Shown: piece after piece, positions 1-9,400 of the stretch
Layout of the letters: every line of letters begins with the position of its first letter
Position numbering within the stretch: the stretch's first letter is position 1
Source: Tessaracoccus antarcticus
Lineage (GTDB): Bacteria > Actinomycetota > Actinomycetes > Propionibacteriales > Propionibacteriaceae
Reading direction: 5' to 3'
DNA: 64,000 bases
Assembly: GCF_003688855.1 (NCBI RefSeq)
Contig: NZ_REFW01000002.1
Coordinates: 1-64,000, forward strand
Made by a program: the position numbers and the translations under genes
Notes under the pieces: model-generated
Database searches by the model: none
The model's input: the letters and a program-made list of their open reading frames with translations, nothing else
Told to the model about the DNA's origin: nothing

Positions 1-87
1 GGTCCCATCCCGAACCCGGAAGTTAAGCCTCTCAGCGCCGATGGTACTGCAGCGGGGACGCTGTGGGAGACTAGGACGCCGCCGGAC
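1..87 (+). rRNA. rrf: 5S ribosomal RNA, 3' portion (5' end outside window)
   Basis: The window opens with the conserved 5S core CCATCCCGAACCCGGAAGTT, followed by loop and stem sequence including GATGGTACTGC and GGGAGACTAGGACG. These are hallmark bacterial 5S segments. About 30 nt of the 5' end are missing, so 16S and 23S genes should lie just upstream, off the window. The 3' boundary is set at the conserved GCCGGAC, just before the terminator hairpin. Confidence 0.95.
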
Positions 88-91
88 TTAC

Positions 92-124
92 AAAATACCC
101 CCTGGTAACCCCAGGGGGTATTTT
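92..124 (+). terminator. Rho-independent terminator of the rRNA operon
   Basis: A perfect 11-bp stem (95-105 with 111-121) has the 5-nt loop TAACC. It is extended by A:T pairs to about 14 bp and followed by a run of seven T. It begins 4 nt after the 5S 3' end, as expected for the end of an rrn operon. Confidence 0.93.
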
Positions 125-203
125 TTTGTCCTTTTTCATATCGGTGCGTGCGTTCCCGGAAGTGGCGAGCGGAGCCGAACTCCAGGCCTGATTGCACGCA
201 CTA

Positions 204-1097
204 TCACGAGCGGTCCACCAGAGCATCCAGCGAGGAACCCACTGCCACCTGGTTCAGCAGCGCGGCGCCGTCGAGGCCGCTTCCCTGTGCCGGCACCACC
301 TGGACGCCGGGGATCCGCGCCGTGAGGGATTCCTCGAAGGAGGCCGCGACGAGTACGTTGCGGAAGACGTTACCGATCGTGCTGGCCACCGGATCTCCGG
401 CCACGCTCTCCAGACCACTGGCAGCGCTGTGAGCCAACTGGTTGCCGGCGTCCCGGGAAATCTGTGCGCACACCTCGTCGGTGGCCGCCAACTCGGAGAC
501 GGTGCGTGCCCACGAGGCGATCCGTGCGACCCGGCCCGGGTCTGCCTGGATATCGAGGTAGAGCTGCGACAGGTCCCCGAACTCCGCCTCGGCCACCGCG
601 GTCAGGGCAGTGGGCTCCCCACGGTGGTCCTGGGCTCGAAGAACCGCTGACAGAGCCTCACGTCCGATCCAGAAGCCAGAGCCCGCGTCACCCAGGAGAT
701 GTCCCCATCCGTCGACACGCTGCACGGTGTGGGGGCCGACGGCGAGGGTCACGGCTCCCGTGCCCGCGGCGACCACCACCCCCTCCCGATTTCCCAGTGC
801 CCCGAGGTAGCTCGTGGTGGCGTCGTGGGCCAGCAGAACTGATCCGGCCGCGTCACCCAGCAGGGATGAGAGTTCGACTGCGGTGTCGTGGGCGCCGAGT
901 CCGGATACGCCGAGGGCGACCACGTCCGCGCGCTCACCGTTCAGAGTCGTGAGCACGATGTCGCGGAGTTGGGGAAGCAGGGGATGGTCACTGCGGACAC
1001 CTCCGAACTCGGGTCCACGGCGAGGGTGCCGGCCGGAGAACAGAAGCGTGCGCATACCTGACTGTCCCCCGTCCAGGGCAAGGAGCGTGATGCTCAT
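204..1097 (-). CDS. BadF/BadG/BcrA/BcrD-family sugar kinase, N-acetylglucosamine kinase-like
   Basis: 297-aa protein of the ASKHA fold. Near the N terminus is a phosphate-binding loop, LALDGGQSG. A glycine-rich GVSGLGA follows, then an AAGTGAVTL adenosine-type loop and the motif GWGHLLGDAGSGFWIG (about residues 129-144), which is typical of GlcNAc kinases of this family. The likely reaction is ATP-dependent phosphorylation of GlcNAc or a related amino sugar in the cytoplasm, feeding peptidoglycan recycling or amino-sugar use. The sugar specificity is inferred. Its start overlaps the stop of the upstream DUF2510 gene by 4 nt (ATGA), so the two are probably translationally coupled. Confidence 0.8.
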   Translation of the reverse strand: MSITLLALDGGQSGMRTLLFSGRHPRRGPEFGGVRSDHPLLPQLRDIVLTTLNGERADVVALGVSGLGAHDTAVELSSLLGDAAGSVLLAHDATTSYLGALGNREGVVVAAGTGAVTLAVGPHTVQRVDGWGHLLGDAGSGFWIGREALSAVLRAQDHRGEPTALTAVAEAEFGDLSQLYLDIQADPGRVARIASWARTVSELAATDEVCAQISRDAGNQLAHSAASGLESVAGDPVASTIGNVFRNVLVAASFEESLTARIPGVQVVPAQGSGLDGAALLNQVAVGSSLDALVDRS

Positions 1098-2098
1098 GCG
1101 AGTCTCACGTCAGTCACCGCATCGCCCACCGCAGTGAAGCCGGGGTCATCCGAGGCGGGGACCGTGGACACCAGTACATGCATGACGCCGCCCTGCAGGA
1201 TGGTCATGATGTAGACGTAGTCGCTGTCGATGTCTGCGACCCCCGTGACGGCCACATTGGCGGTCATGGCCACGACATCCCCTTCGGGGGCCCTGGCCGA
1301 CTCGCTGACGATGGCCTGTGTGGCGTGCCCGGCGTAGAAATCGGAGCCCAGCATGCAGCCGACCATGGCGACGGCGGTGGCGCCGGTTTCGGTGAAGCCA
1401 TCCTCTGCACGCACGGTGCCGACGGTGATGGAGGCCATCCAGTTCGCTCCGTAGAGCTTCGACTGTGAATTCGACTGGTGGATCCACGGGTACTGGACGG
1501 GCGTGGCGGCGAAGCCCTTCGCCGCAGCCACACTCAGGCCACCGCCGGATGCAAAGCGGCCGTCTGCACCCAGAACACCGATGGCGTCCGAGGCGGTGGC
1601 GGGGCATCCTGCCACGGCGTCGATGACGGTGCCGGCTTTGACGGGCGGCTCGTTGGAGGATGTGCTGGGGGTGGAGGGCGTCGTCGTCGGCGCGGGTGTG
1701 GTCGGATCCGGGGTGGGTTCGTCGATGGGCCCGGGCGTGCTGGCCTCGGTCGTCGGGTCAGCGGGTTGTGTGATGATCGGGGTGGGTGTGGGGGTGGGGG
1801 TTTGGCGGAAGAAGAGGAGCCAGGCAGCCACCACGATGATCATTGCGACGACGACGCCGAATGCGATCCACAGCCACAGGTTGATCTGAGCGCCGCTGGC
1901 GCGGGGAAGCGTCTGGGTGACGCCCACGAAGGATCCGGACTGCTGTGGGGCACTGTGTGCAGCGGGCGCGTCGAAACCGGGGCCTGCTGGGGGCGTGTTC
2001 GATGGCGGAGGAGACGTGTTGGATGTCCAATGGCGGCCGTCCCAGTACCGCAGATTGGGTCCCCCCGACGGGTCCGGAAACCATCCTGGCGCAGACAT
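1094..2098 (-). CDS. DUF2510 membrane-anchored protein, paralogue 1
   Basis: 334 aa. The N terminus (PGWFPDPSG..LRYWDGRHW) is a DUF2510 module. One transmembrane helix spans about residues 73-97, followed by a Pro/Thr-rich linker (about 100-155) and a C-terminal domain containing GGGLSVAAAKGF and a conserved MVGCMLGSDFYAG segment. Expected topology is cytoplasmic DUF2510 and extracytoplasmic C-terminal domain. It is first of three tandem paralogues; the second shares its C-terminal domain closely. It overlaps the downstream sugar kinase. No enzymatic function can be assigned. Confidence 0.8.
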   Translation of the reverse strand: MSAPGWFPDPSGGPNLRYWDGRHWTSNTSPPPSNTPPAGPGFDAPAAHSAPQQSGSFVGVTQTLPRASGAQINLWLWIAFGVVVAMIIVVAAWLLFFRQTPTPTPTPIITQPADPTTEASTPGPIDEPTPDPTTPAPTTTPSTPSTSSNEPPVKAGTVIDAVAGCPATASDAIGVLGADGRFASGGGLSVAAAKGFAATPVQYPWIHQSNSQSKLYGANWMASITVGTVRAEDGFTETGATAVAMVGCMLGSDFYAGHATQAIVSESARAPEGDVVAMTANVAVTGVADIDSDYVYIMTILQGGVMHVLVSTVPASDDPGFTAVGDAVTDVRLA

Positions 2099-2127
2099 GG
2101 CGCCATGGTATCGGTGCCCGGGGCCCG

Positions 2128-2961
2128 TCAGTCCACACGCAACGAATCCGTCGCCCTGGCCACCTCGGCCAGATTCTTCTCGTCGTCGATGGTGGCACAG
2201 GAGATGAACACGGCGAACTTGTCGGCATCGCCGAGGTCAACAACGATGACGTCGACGACATCACCCTTGATGGAGCCCTGGTTCTCCACGTGGACATCTG
2301 CTGTGATGCGCCATCCGCCGTGACCATCGAGGCGGAACGATGCGTCGGTCAGGTCCTCACGGCCGGTGAACCCCATGTACAGCCCAGAGGAGGCAAGGCA
2401 GCCCATCAACTGGGTGGCGGTGCTGCGAGGATCCGTGAAGCCCTCGGAACGCAGGACCTCGCCGGCGCTCAGGTTACTCATCCAACTGCTTGTGATGGGC
2501 CTGATGGTTGAGTTGTGGTCGTACATCCAGGGCATGTAGACGGGCCTTGCTTCCCATCCCTTCGGTGCCTCGAACGACAGACCTCCCCCATGCATGCGGC
2601 CATCAGAGGAGACCTCCGAACGGTCGTCGAAGCTGTTCTGGGGGCAGTCGATGGTCTCGCCGGAACCCGTCTCCTCGGGTGGGCTCGGCGTCTCCGTGGG
2701 CGGCACCTCGTTCCACTGGCTGCCCGTCGGCCTCGCGGAGTTGGTGTCCTCAGCCGTTGTCGTCAGGCCACCGGGACGAAGAATGAAGACTGCCACCACC
2801 ACGGCGATGACGCCCATCGCGATGACGAACCACAGCCACGGCCTCTTCGAGGGCGGCGGAGCCGCGCCGGCGGTGGTCTGCTGCGACCATGCGCCGCCGT
2901 CCCAGTAGCGCAAACCGCTGCCCGGATGGGACGGATCGGGGTACCAACCGGGCGCAGACAC
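2128..2961 (-). CDS. DUF2510 membrane-anchored protein, paralogue 2
   Basis: 277 aa with N-terminal DUF2510 (PGWYPDPSHPGSGLRYWDG), a transmembrane helix at about residues 42-61, a short acidic Pro/Ser/Thr linker and a C-terminal domain. The segments HGGGLSFEAPKGW and TQLMGCLASSGLYMGF align with paralogue 1 (GGGLSVAAAKGF, AMVGCMLGSDFYAG), so the extracytoplasmic domains are homologous and the genes arose by tandem duplication. It lies 29 nt upstream of paralogue 1 on the same strand. Function unknown. Confidence 0.8.
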   Translation of the reverse strand: MSAPGWYPDPSHPGSGLRYWDGGAWSQQTTAGAAPPPSKRPWLWFVIAMGVIAVVVAVFILRPGGLTTTAEDTNSARPTGSQWNEVPPTETPSPPEETGSGETIDCPQNSFDDRSEVSSDGRMHGGGLSFEAPKGWEARPVYMPWMYDHNSTIRPITSSWMSNLSAGEVLRSEGFTDPRSTATQLMGCLASSGLYMGFTGREDLTDASFRLDGHGGWRITADVHVENQGSIKGDVVDVIVVDLGDADKFAVFISCATIDDEKNLAEVARATDSLRVD

Positions 2962-2985
2962 CCCTCCAGTGTAGGCAGGCCCGGC

Positions 2986-3840
2986 TCAGCGCTTCGACAG
3001 TGTGGCCAGCGCGTCGGCCACCTTGTCCTTGCGTCGCTGGTCCTCGATGGGGGCCTGACTGTGGAACAGCGTGAGGGAATCCTTGGCGCCGTTGTCCAGC
3101 ACCACGATGACCACTTCGTCACCGCTGACGGGCTGGTCCGGGACGTTCCAGTAGTTCTCACGGATGATCCAGCCGGACACGCCGTCGCTGGTGGTGAAGG
3201 CCTTGTCCTCCAGTTTCTCGCGGTGATCCAGCGTGCGGTAGTAGTACGACGAGGACATGCAGTCGCTCAATTGCGTCGCGGCAGTGCGGGGATCACTGCT
3301 GAAGTCCTCCTTGGACACCTGGCCGATGGCCGTGATGGACACCCAGGAAGACGCAACACTGTCGCTCTGACCGGAGCGGTCCGAGGTGAAGTCGATGGTC
3401 CACCCACCGCCGTCCTTCCAGCCGGGGACGCCGCGGTACTGGATTCCTCCCGAGACGTACCACTGACCCTGCGGCCCGTTGTCGGCGTCCTCCACCAGTG
3501 GGCACGCCACGGGGCGTCCGTCCCCGTCGGTGGGCTCCGGGGAGGAGGGGGTCTCGGTGGGCTCAAGCTCGTTCCACTGGCTGCCGGTGGGCTTCGACGA
3601 GTTCGTGTCCTCGGGGCTGCCCCACGCATCCGTGCGCCACGGCTGCCACACCAGGACGGCCACCACGAGCAGTATCGACAACAGCCCCGCAATGATTCCC
3701 GTGACGGGCGCCCTCCGGGGTCCACCGTTTCCGGTGTCCGGTGTGGTGGAGGGTGGGGTGACGCTCGACCACGCCGCGCCATCCCAGTAGCGGGGTGTGC
3801 CGGAGCCACTCGGGTCGGGATACCAGCCGGGTTGCGCCAT
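2986..3840 (-). CDS. DUF2510 membrane-anchored protein, paralogue 3
   Basis: 284 aa starting at the ATG that gives MAQPGWYPDPSG. The reading frame extends further upstream, but that extension is arginine/tryptophan-rich and does not resemble the family, so this start is preferred. DUF2510 is followed by a single transmembrane helix (about residues 64-82), a Pro/Glu/Thr linker and an extracytoplasmic domain with TQLSDCMSSSYYY. That segment aligns with the Cys-containing region of the other two paralogues but is more diverged. Function unknown. Confidence 0.78.
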   Translation of the reverse strand: MAQPGWYPDPSGSGTPRYWDGAAWSSVTPPSTTPDTGNGGPRRAPVTGIIAGLLSILLVVAVLVWQPWRTDAWGSPEDTNSSKPTGSQWNELEPTETPSSPEPTDGDGRPVACPLVEDADNGPQGQWYVSGGIQYRGVPGWKDGGGWTIDFTSDRSGQSDSVASSWVSITAIGQVSKEDFSSDPRTAATQLSDCMSSSYYYRTLDHREKLEDKAFTTSDGVSGWIIRENYWNVPDQPVSGDEVVIVVLDNGAKDSLTLFHSQAPIEDQRRKDKVADALATLSKR

Positions 3841-3895
3841 GCACCCATTATGGCCAACGTCGGGGCGAGCCCCCAATGCACGGGGGCGTCCAGGG

Positions 3896-4534
3896 TCAGG
3901 CGCTCCCGAGGAGACTGTAGGCGTAGACGAAGGCGCAGGCCACCGCAGCCGTCGCCGCCACGGCGGAGATCCTGACCATTGGAGCGTCCAGGCGCCGCAC
4001 CACGACGACCACCAGCAACGCCGCGCCAACCACTCCCACCAGGATCCAGTACAACGGATGAGTGGTGTCGCCGACCACGGTCAGCCCATGGTTCATCTCG
4101 CCGATCCCGATTCCGGACAGCAGAGCCACCGCGGAGGCTGCTCGCCAGCCACGGGAGTGCAGCCATGAGGCTGCCACGCCCACGAAGGGGCCGACCACGA
4201 GGCCGATGACTCCGAACAGCACCGGGCTGTAGTAGATGCCCCGCATCTGGGAAACGACGGTGTAGCCCACCACCAGCCCGACGAACCCGATGCCCCCCAG
4301 CAGCGCGGACAGGGCCGTCCGGCCACGGATGAACCAGAGGATGAGGGCGCTCAGGATCGTCCAGCCACTGGCAGAGTTCGCGAAGGAGCTGAGCGCTTCG
4401 GGAAGGAATCCCTGGGCCAAGGACGTCAGGCCCCCCAGAAGGAGACTGGAGGCGACGACGAGGCACAGGGACAGGAGCGGGCCGGTTGGCGGGTCGACTC
4501 GTTGAGCTTCAACAGGGGTGGTCTTCACGGCCAC
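3896..4534 (-). CDS. Multi-pass membrane protein, DUF6518-like
   Basis: 212 aa with about six or seven hydrophobic helices spread over the whole length. A short hydrophilic N terminus is followed by GPLLSLCLVVASSLLLGG as the first helix. It ends with a helix of the type AATAAVACAFVYAYSLLG. The pattern, including a conserved-looking R/G loop (HSRGWRAASAVALLSGIGIGE), resembles small actinobacterial DUF6518 proteins. It lies between the DUF2510 array and the uronate operon, with no clear link to either. Function unknown. Confidence 0.65.
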   Translation of the reverse strand: MAVKTTPVEAQRVDPPTGPLLSLCLVVASSLLLGGLTSLAQGFLPEALSSFANSASGWTILSALILWFIRGRTALSALLGGIGFVGLVVGYTVVSQMRGIYYSPVLFGVIGLVVGPFVGVAASWLHSRGWRAASAVALLSGIGIGEMNHGLTVVGDTTHPLYWILVGVVGAALLVVVVVRRLDAPMVRISAVAATAAVACAFVYAYSLLGSA

Positions 4535-4590
4535 ATACTTCCAGCCGCTGAGGCGGCTTGGCGTTGCTCCACCGCCTCACCAGGGCTGTC

Positions 4591-4722
4591 TCAGGGAAGG
4601 ATCGGGGGAACACCCGGGGCAGGGGTGCGGATGCAACCCAGGACCGCCTCGACCTGCTCGACAGTGCGCAGTGCGGCGCCGATGAGTACCTCACCGCGCC
4701 CTGCGAGCGGGTCGTCAGTCAT
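4591..4722 (-). pseudogene. Possible remnant of KDPG aldolase (eda/kdgA), 43 codons
   Basis: A 43-codon frame begins at an ATG 1 nt after the kduI stop and ends at TGA. Its core, RGEVLIGAALRTVEQVEAVL, resembles the KDPG-aldolase segment usually written as vLIGAGTVrTveQveavl. That enzyme acts directly downstream of KduI/KduD in uronate catabolism. The first ~60 and last ~120 residues expected of an aldolase are missing, the usual GAGT is GAAL, and flanking sequence in other frames shows no further aldolase. It is best read as a decayed fragment, or else a short translationally coupled peptide. The similarity is from memory, not a search. Confidence 0.45.
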
Positions 4723-4723
4723 G

Positions 4724-5539
4724 TCAGCGCATGTCGGTGACCGGAGCGGCGTCCATGTCGGTGAACGCCTGGTTCTCGCCAGCCATGGCCCAGATGAACG
4801 AGTACGCCTTGGTGCCGACGCCTGAGTGGATGGACCAACTGGGCGAGATGACGCCCTGCTCGTTGCCGACGATGAGGTGGCGCGTCTCGGAGGGCTCGCC
4901 CATGAGGTGTACCACGCGTGCGTCGTCCTCCACATCGAAGTACAGGTAGGACTCCATGCGGCGGTCGTGCGTGTGCGCCGGCATGGTGTTCCACATGCTG
5001 CCGGGGGAAAGCGTCGTGACGCCCATCATGACCTGGCAGCTCTTGACGTCGCCGTTGAACAGCAGCTGGCGCAGCGTGCGCTCGTTGGAGGTCTCCTTGG
5101 CGCCGAGCTCCAGCACGTTGCCGTCCTCCGGGCCCACGAGCGTGGTGGGGTAGGCGGTGTGGGCGGGCGCGCTGTAGAGGTAGAAGCGGCCCGGCGCCTC
5201 GAATGTGACGTCCTTGGCGCCGCGACCGATGTAGAGCAGGCCCTTGCGCGGCAGGGTGTACTCGGTGCCGTCGACACTCACCGTGGCGTCGGCACCAATG
5301 TTGATGATGCCGGCTTCGCGGTTGTCGAAGAAGTGGTCCGTGTGCAGGGCCTCGGGAGTCGGCATCCTCAATGCAGCCTCGGTGGGGACGGCGCCGGCCA
5401 TGATGATGCGGTCGTAGTGGCTGTAGACGAACTTCATCTCGCCGTCGAGGAACAGGTCCTCCACGAGGAAACGCTTCCGCAGCTCGGCGGTCTGCATGGT
5501 GGCCACGTGCTCCGGGGCGCTGGCGTAACGGTTCTCCAT
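4724..5539 (-). CDS. kduI: 5-dehydro-4-deoxy-D-glucuronate isomerase KduI
   Basis: 271 aa, close to the roughly 278 aa of E. coli KduI. It isomerises 4-deoxy-L-threo-5-hexosulose uronate (from unsaturated uronates) to 2,5-diketo-3-deoxygluconate. The cupin metal site is visible as HTHDRRME (H-x-H-x4-E), with a later His in SWSIHSGVGTKAY. N-terminal blocks such as RKRFLVEDLF and FFDNREAGIINIG are typical. The ATG is preceded by AAGGAGTAGCAACA, a strong ribosome binding site, so the longer in-frame extension is rejected. It is downstream of kduD in the same operon. Confidence 0.95.
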   Translation of the reverse strand: MENRYASAPEHVATMQTAELRKRFLVEDLFLDGEMKFVYSHYDRIIMAGAVPTEAALRMPTPEALHTDHFFDNREAGIINIGADATVSVDGTEYTLPRKGLLYIGRGAKDVTFEAPGRFYLYSAPAHTAYPTTLVGPEDGNVLELGAKETSNERTLRQLLFNGDVKSCQVMMGVTTLSPGSMWNTMPAHTHDRRMESYLYFDVEDDARVVHLMGEPSETRHLIVGNEQGVISPSWSIHSGVGTKAYSFIWAMAGENQAFTDMDAAPVTDMR

Positions 5540-5609
5540 TGTTGCTACTCCTTCTTGAGTTGCCCCACGGATGCAGGGCGATGGTTCGTGTGGTGTGGGG
5601 GTGGCTGTA

Positions 5610-6380
5610 TCAGCGGCCGAGCCAGCCGCCATCGACGGCCAGCAGGGTGCCGTGGACGTAGGCGGAGGCCTTCGAGGCGAGGAACACGACGGCACCCGCC
5701 AAGTCCTCTGCGTCCCCCCACCGGCCCGCGGGGATGCGTTCCAGGATGGACTGGGACCGGCCCTCGTCTGCGCGCAGCTGGGCAGTGTTGTCGGTGGCGA
5801 AGTAGCCCGGCACGATCGCGTTCACGTTGATGCCCTGGCTGGCCCACTCGTTGGCCATGGCGTGGGTCAGGCCCGCGACGGCGCTCTTGCTGGCCGTGTA
5901 GGAGGGCACGTTGATGCCGCCCTGGAAGCTCAGCAGCGAGGCGGTGTTGATGATCTTGCCGCCCTCACCGCCGTCCTTCATCGCCTTGGCCGCAGCCTGC
6001 GCCAGGAAGAACACGGCCTTCTGGTTCACCTGGATGACGTCATCCCAGTCGGTCTCGGTGAAGTCCATGGCGGGGGTGCGCCGGATGATGCCGGCGTTGT
6101 TGACGAGGATGTCAATGCGGCCGAACTCGGCAACCACGTCGTCGACAAGCTTCGCCAGTTCGGCGACAGGGGCCTTCGACAGGTCGCATGTCAGGGTCAG
6201 GGTGCGACGGCCCAGCGCATGGATCTGCGCTGCCGTCTCGTCGGCGGGCTTCGAACTGCCGACGAGGGCGACGTCGGCGCCGGCCTGGGCGAGGGCCACG
6301 GCCATGGCCTGGCCGAGTCCGCGGGTGGCGCCGGTGACGAGCGCCACCTTGCCGTGGAGGGAGAAGTTTTCGAGGATCAT
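5610..6380 (-). CDS. kduD: 2-deoxy-D-gluconate 3-dehydrogenase KduD (short-chain dehydrogenase)
   Basis: 256-aa classical SDR. It has the Rossmann motif TGATRGLGQA, the NNAG motif, catalytic Ser in INTASLLSFQGG and the YTASK catalytic Tyr/Lys pair. KduD reduces 2,5-diketo-3-deoxygluconate to 2-keto-3-deoxygluconate with NAD(P)H. Identity as KduD rather than a generic SDR rests on the immediate downstream kduI and upstream GH88 domain. Its start has a GAAGGAA ribosome binding site. The order GH88 fusion, kduD, kduI matches the direction of substrate flow. Confidence 0.9.
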   Translation of the reverse strand: MILENFSLHGKVALVTGATRGLGQAMAVALAQAGADVALVGSSKPADETAAQIHALGRRTLTLTCDLSKAPVAELAKLVDDVVAEFGRIDILVNNAGIIRRTPAMDFTETDWDDVIQVNQKAVFFLAQAAAKAMKDGGEGGKIINTASLLSFQGGINVPSYTASKSAVAGLTHAMANEWASQGINVNAIVPGYFATDNTAQLRADEGRSQSILERIPAGRWGDAEDLAGAVVFLASKASAYVHGTLLAVDGGWLGR

Positions 6381-6418
6381 GAGGGGGATTTCCTTCCGGT
6401 GGATGATCAGGCGAATGC

Positions 6419-9400
6419 TCAGGCGGTGGGTGCCCAGAAGGACACCCAGTCAGGGTTGTGGCGGCGCAGGAGGGCCTCCATGTAGTAGTAGTCGCCCCAG
6501 AGGTTGCCCTCGTCGATACCGCGGCCACCGTGCTTGGCGTAGACGCCGTGCAACAGGAGACAGTTCTCGGGGCCCTCGGCAGTGGTGGCGTAGTTGGCCT
6601 CGAGTGAGTCGAGGATGCGGTCGGCCGCCTCCTGGTACTCGGCCCTGCCGGTGATGGCGGCCAGCTCGTTCAACCCGCAGACGGCGATGGCGCCTGCCGA
6701 GCTGTCGCGCGGCTCATCGCTGCCGTCGGTGAACACCATGTCCCAGAAGGGCACGCTGTCCTCGGGGAGGAGATCGAGGAAGCGCCGGGCGCAACGCTGC
6801 GCCACGGCCAGGAGCGCGGGATCTCCGGTGTGGGCGTGGTTGAGGGCGAAGCCGTAGATGCCCCACGCCTGACCTCGTGCCCACGTCGAGTCGTCTGCGT
6901 GGCCCTGCGCCGTGGTGCCGTACAACGGTGCACCCGTTGCGACGTCCCAGTGGAACGTGTGGTGGGTGGTGTCGTCATCGCGGACGATGGAGGTGCCCAA
7001 CAGGCCGGCGTGGCGACGGGCCGCCGCGGCGTAGCGGGTGTCACCCGTGATCTCGGTGGCCCAGTAGAGCAGCGGCATGTTCATGAGGCTGTCGATGATG
7101 GCGCGGCCGGCCTGCGCAGGATCGTTCAGGTCGCCCCAGGACTGGATGATGCCGACAGAGGGGATGACGCGGGTCATGAGTTGGTCCGCGGCAGCGATGG
7201 CGGCATCGCGTGCACCCTCGTCACGATCGTGGCGCCAGGCGGTGACGCACGACAGTGTGTACAGGAAACCCAGGTCGTGGTGGTCGATGTGTACCTTGCG
7301 CTCGATGCGGTCGACGAAGCTGGGGATGTGGCGGCGTGCAGCCTCGACCCACTTGTCGTCGCCGGTCAGCTCCCCGGCTGCCCAGAACATGCCGGGGACG
7401 AAGCTCGTCGTCCATTCGGTGTTGCCGCCCTCGGGTTCGCCGAACTGCGCCTCGCGCAGCGGGTAGACGCCGTCAACCGTGACGTCGTCGGGATAGCGCG
7501 TACCGAACTGGTCATCGAGCTGCTGGAGAGTCGCGAGGGCGCTGTCAGCTGCGGGGGATAGGGGCATCGAGGTGCCTTTCGGGATGGTGGGGGTGAGGGC
7601 CTGGATTGGGGTGGTGACGCCGTCGGGCCAGGTCACGAGGAATGTGGTGGTGCCCCCTGTGGCTGACACGGAAAGGCTGGCCTGACCGGAGTCGGTGGTG
7701 GCGCCCAGTTCGGCGAGGACGCCCTGCCACAGGGGCCCGTCGACGGGGAAGCTGACGAACGGGGTTGAGGAGGTCTCCGACAGTGGACTGGCGTCGATGC
7801 GGTGGTCGATGCCGAGAGTGCCGCCCGGGGTCAGGGCCGTGAGGCGTGTGGTCAGCCCCTCAGCCGTCGAACTGGTGCTGTCGTCGGTCCGGGCGTCGCG
7901 AGGATGGTTGGCGGACAGGGGCCAGCCACCGAAACGCAACCGCACCGCGGTTGTGGCCGGCGTGGTGACACTGGCCACCCGCACCTCCCAGGGGCCTCGC
8001 ACCAGCGAGACCATCAGTAGGGAACCGGCCGGTGTTGCGGTCCCGGGCCATCCGATTGCCTCATGCTGCGGGGGAGCCAGCGCGTCGACCCAGTGGGCCT
8101 CGGCCAGAGAGGACGCAAGCCCCACGGGCCCCGCAGGTGTGCCGATCACGCGGCAGTCCAACCGTTGCATCCCGGTGCGGTGGGTTGCTCGCCCGTCGCC
8201 GTCGAGCAGGGCGATGGTGTTGTCGAGGGGATTGGCCCAGCTGTCGTCGTCCAGCAGCGGCGACGTGGCAGTGGAGTAGCCGAGCCGGGCATACAGGGGG
8301 CTGTCGGCTGCGTCTGAGTGGATCAGCCCATGGTCGGTGCCGTGGTTGACCACCCGCAGGACGCCGTCGGCCACAGTGCCGTGGACGAGCCATCCGGGCG
8401 CCTCGACGGCGATCAACTGGTCGGCCTCATCGATGGGTAGGGGCGCAGCATCCTGGGTCCACACCGCATGGGTCTCGGGCAGGGCAACCCCCAACAGGCC
8501 CTTCACAGCCCAGTAGGGGGAGCCGGGGCCGGTGTAGAACTGTGCCAGTTGTGGCCAGGAACGTTTCCAGCCGACGTCGAGGATCCCGGGGGAGTTCGCT
8601 GCCCGGGCATCCACGAAGTGCCCGACCACTCGGGAGGCTGCCGTGCGAAGCAACCCCGGCGACGGGCTGTCGACGCCGGCCATCGCGCCGACCCAGAAGG
8701 GGGCGGCCGCGGCGAAGCGGTAGGTCAGGCTCCGGCCCTGGATGAGCGGGGAGCCGTCCGCACCCACGAGGCGGATGGCGTCGTCGAGATAGCGCTGGAG
8801 GGCGCGTCGATCGGACTCGACGCGCGGGGCGGCCAGGTCGGCTGCGCCGTGCATGCGGGACCAGAGGGTGGGGTACAGGTGGAGCGCCCAGCCCACGTAG
8901 TGGTCGAAGTTGCGACCCTCGCCGTCGCTCAGCCAGCCGTTGGCGCGGATGAACGTGTCGTGGGTGGCGAGATCCTCGTCGATGTCGCCGATGCTGTGGT
9001 GCGCGCCCACCGAGCGCAGGAAGGTCTGCACGACGATGCGGAACCAGACCCAGTTGTTGCGCCAGTAGTTCTGGTCGCCGACGGCCGGCTCCAGCCAGGC
9101 CACGACGCGGTCCTGCACGGCGGGTGGCATCCGGTCCCAGATCCAGGGTTGGGTCATGTCGAGGCCGAGCGCGATCGAAGCGGCTTCCACCTTCGCCTGC
9201 GGATGCTCGTCGAGGCGTGGCCAGCGTTCGGGGGAGAAGGGATTGGTTCCTGCGTCGATGCCTGCCGCGTACCACTGCGCGGTGCCCAGCGGGTCCGCTC
9301 CTCCGTCGCCCGCGAGACGGAAGGCGGCCAGGAGGAAGGTGCGCGCGAATCCCTCAAGGGCGTCGACGCGGGCCCCCAGAAGGCCTGGTACACCCGGGAA

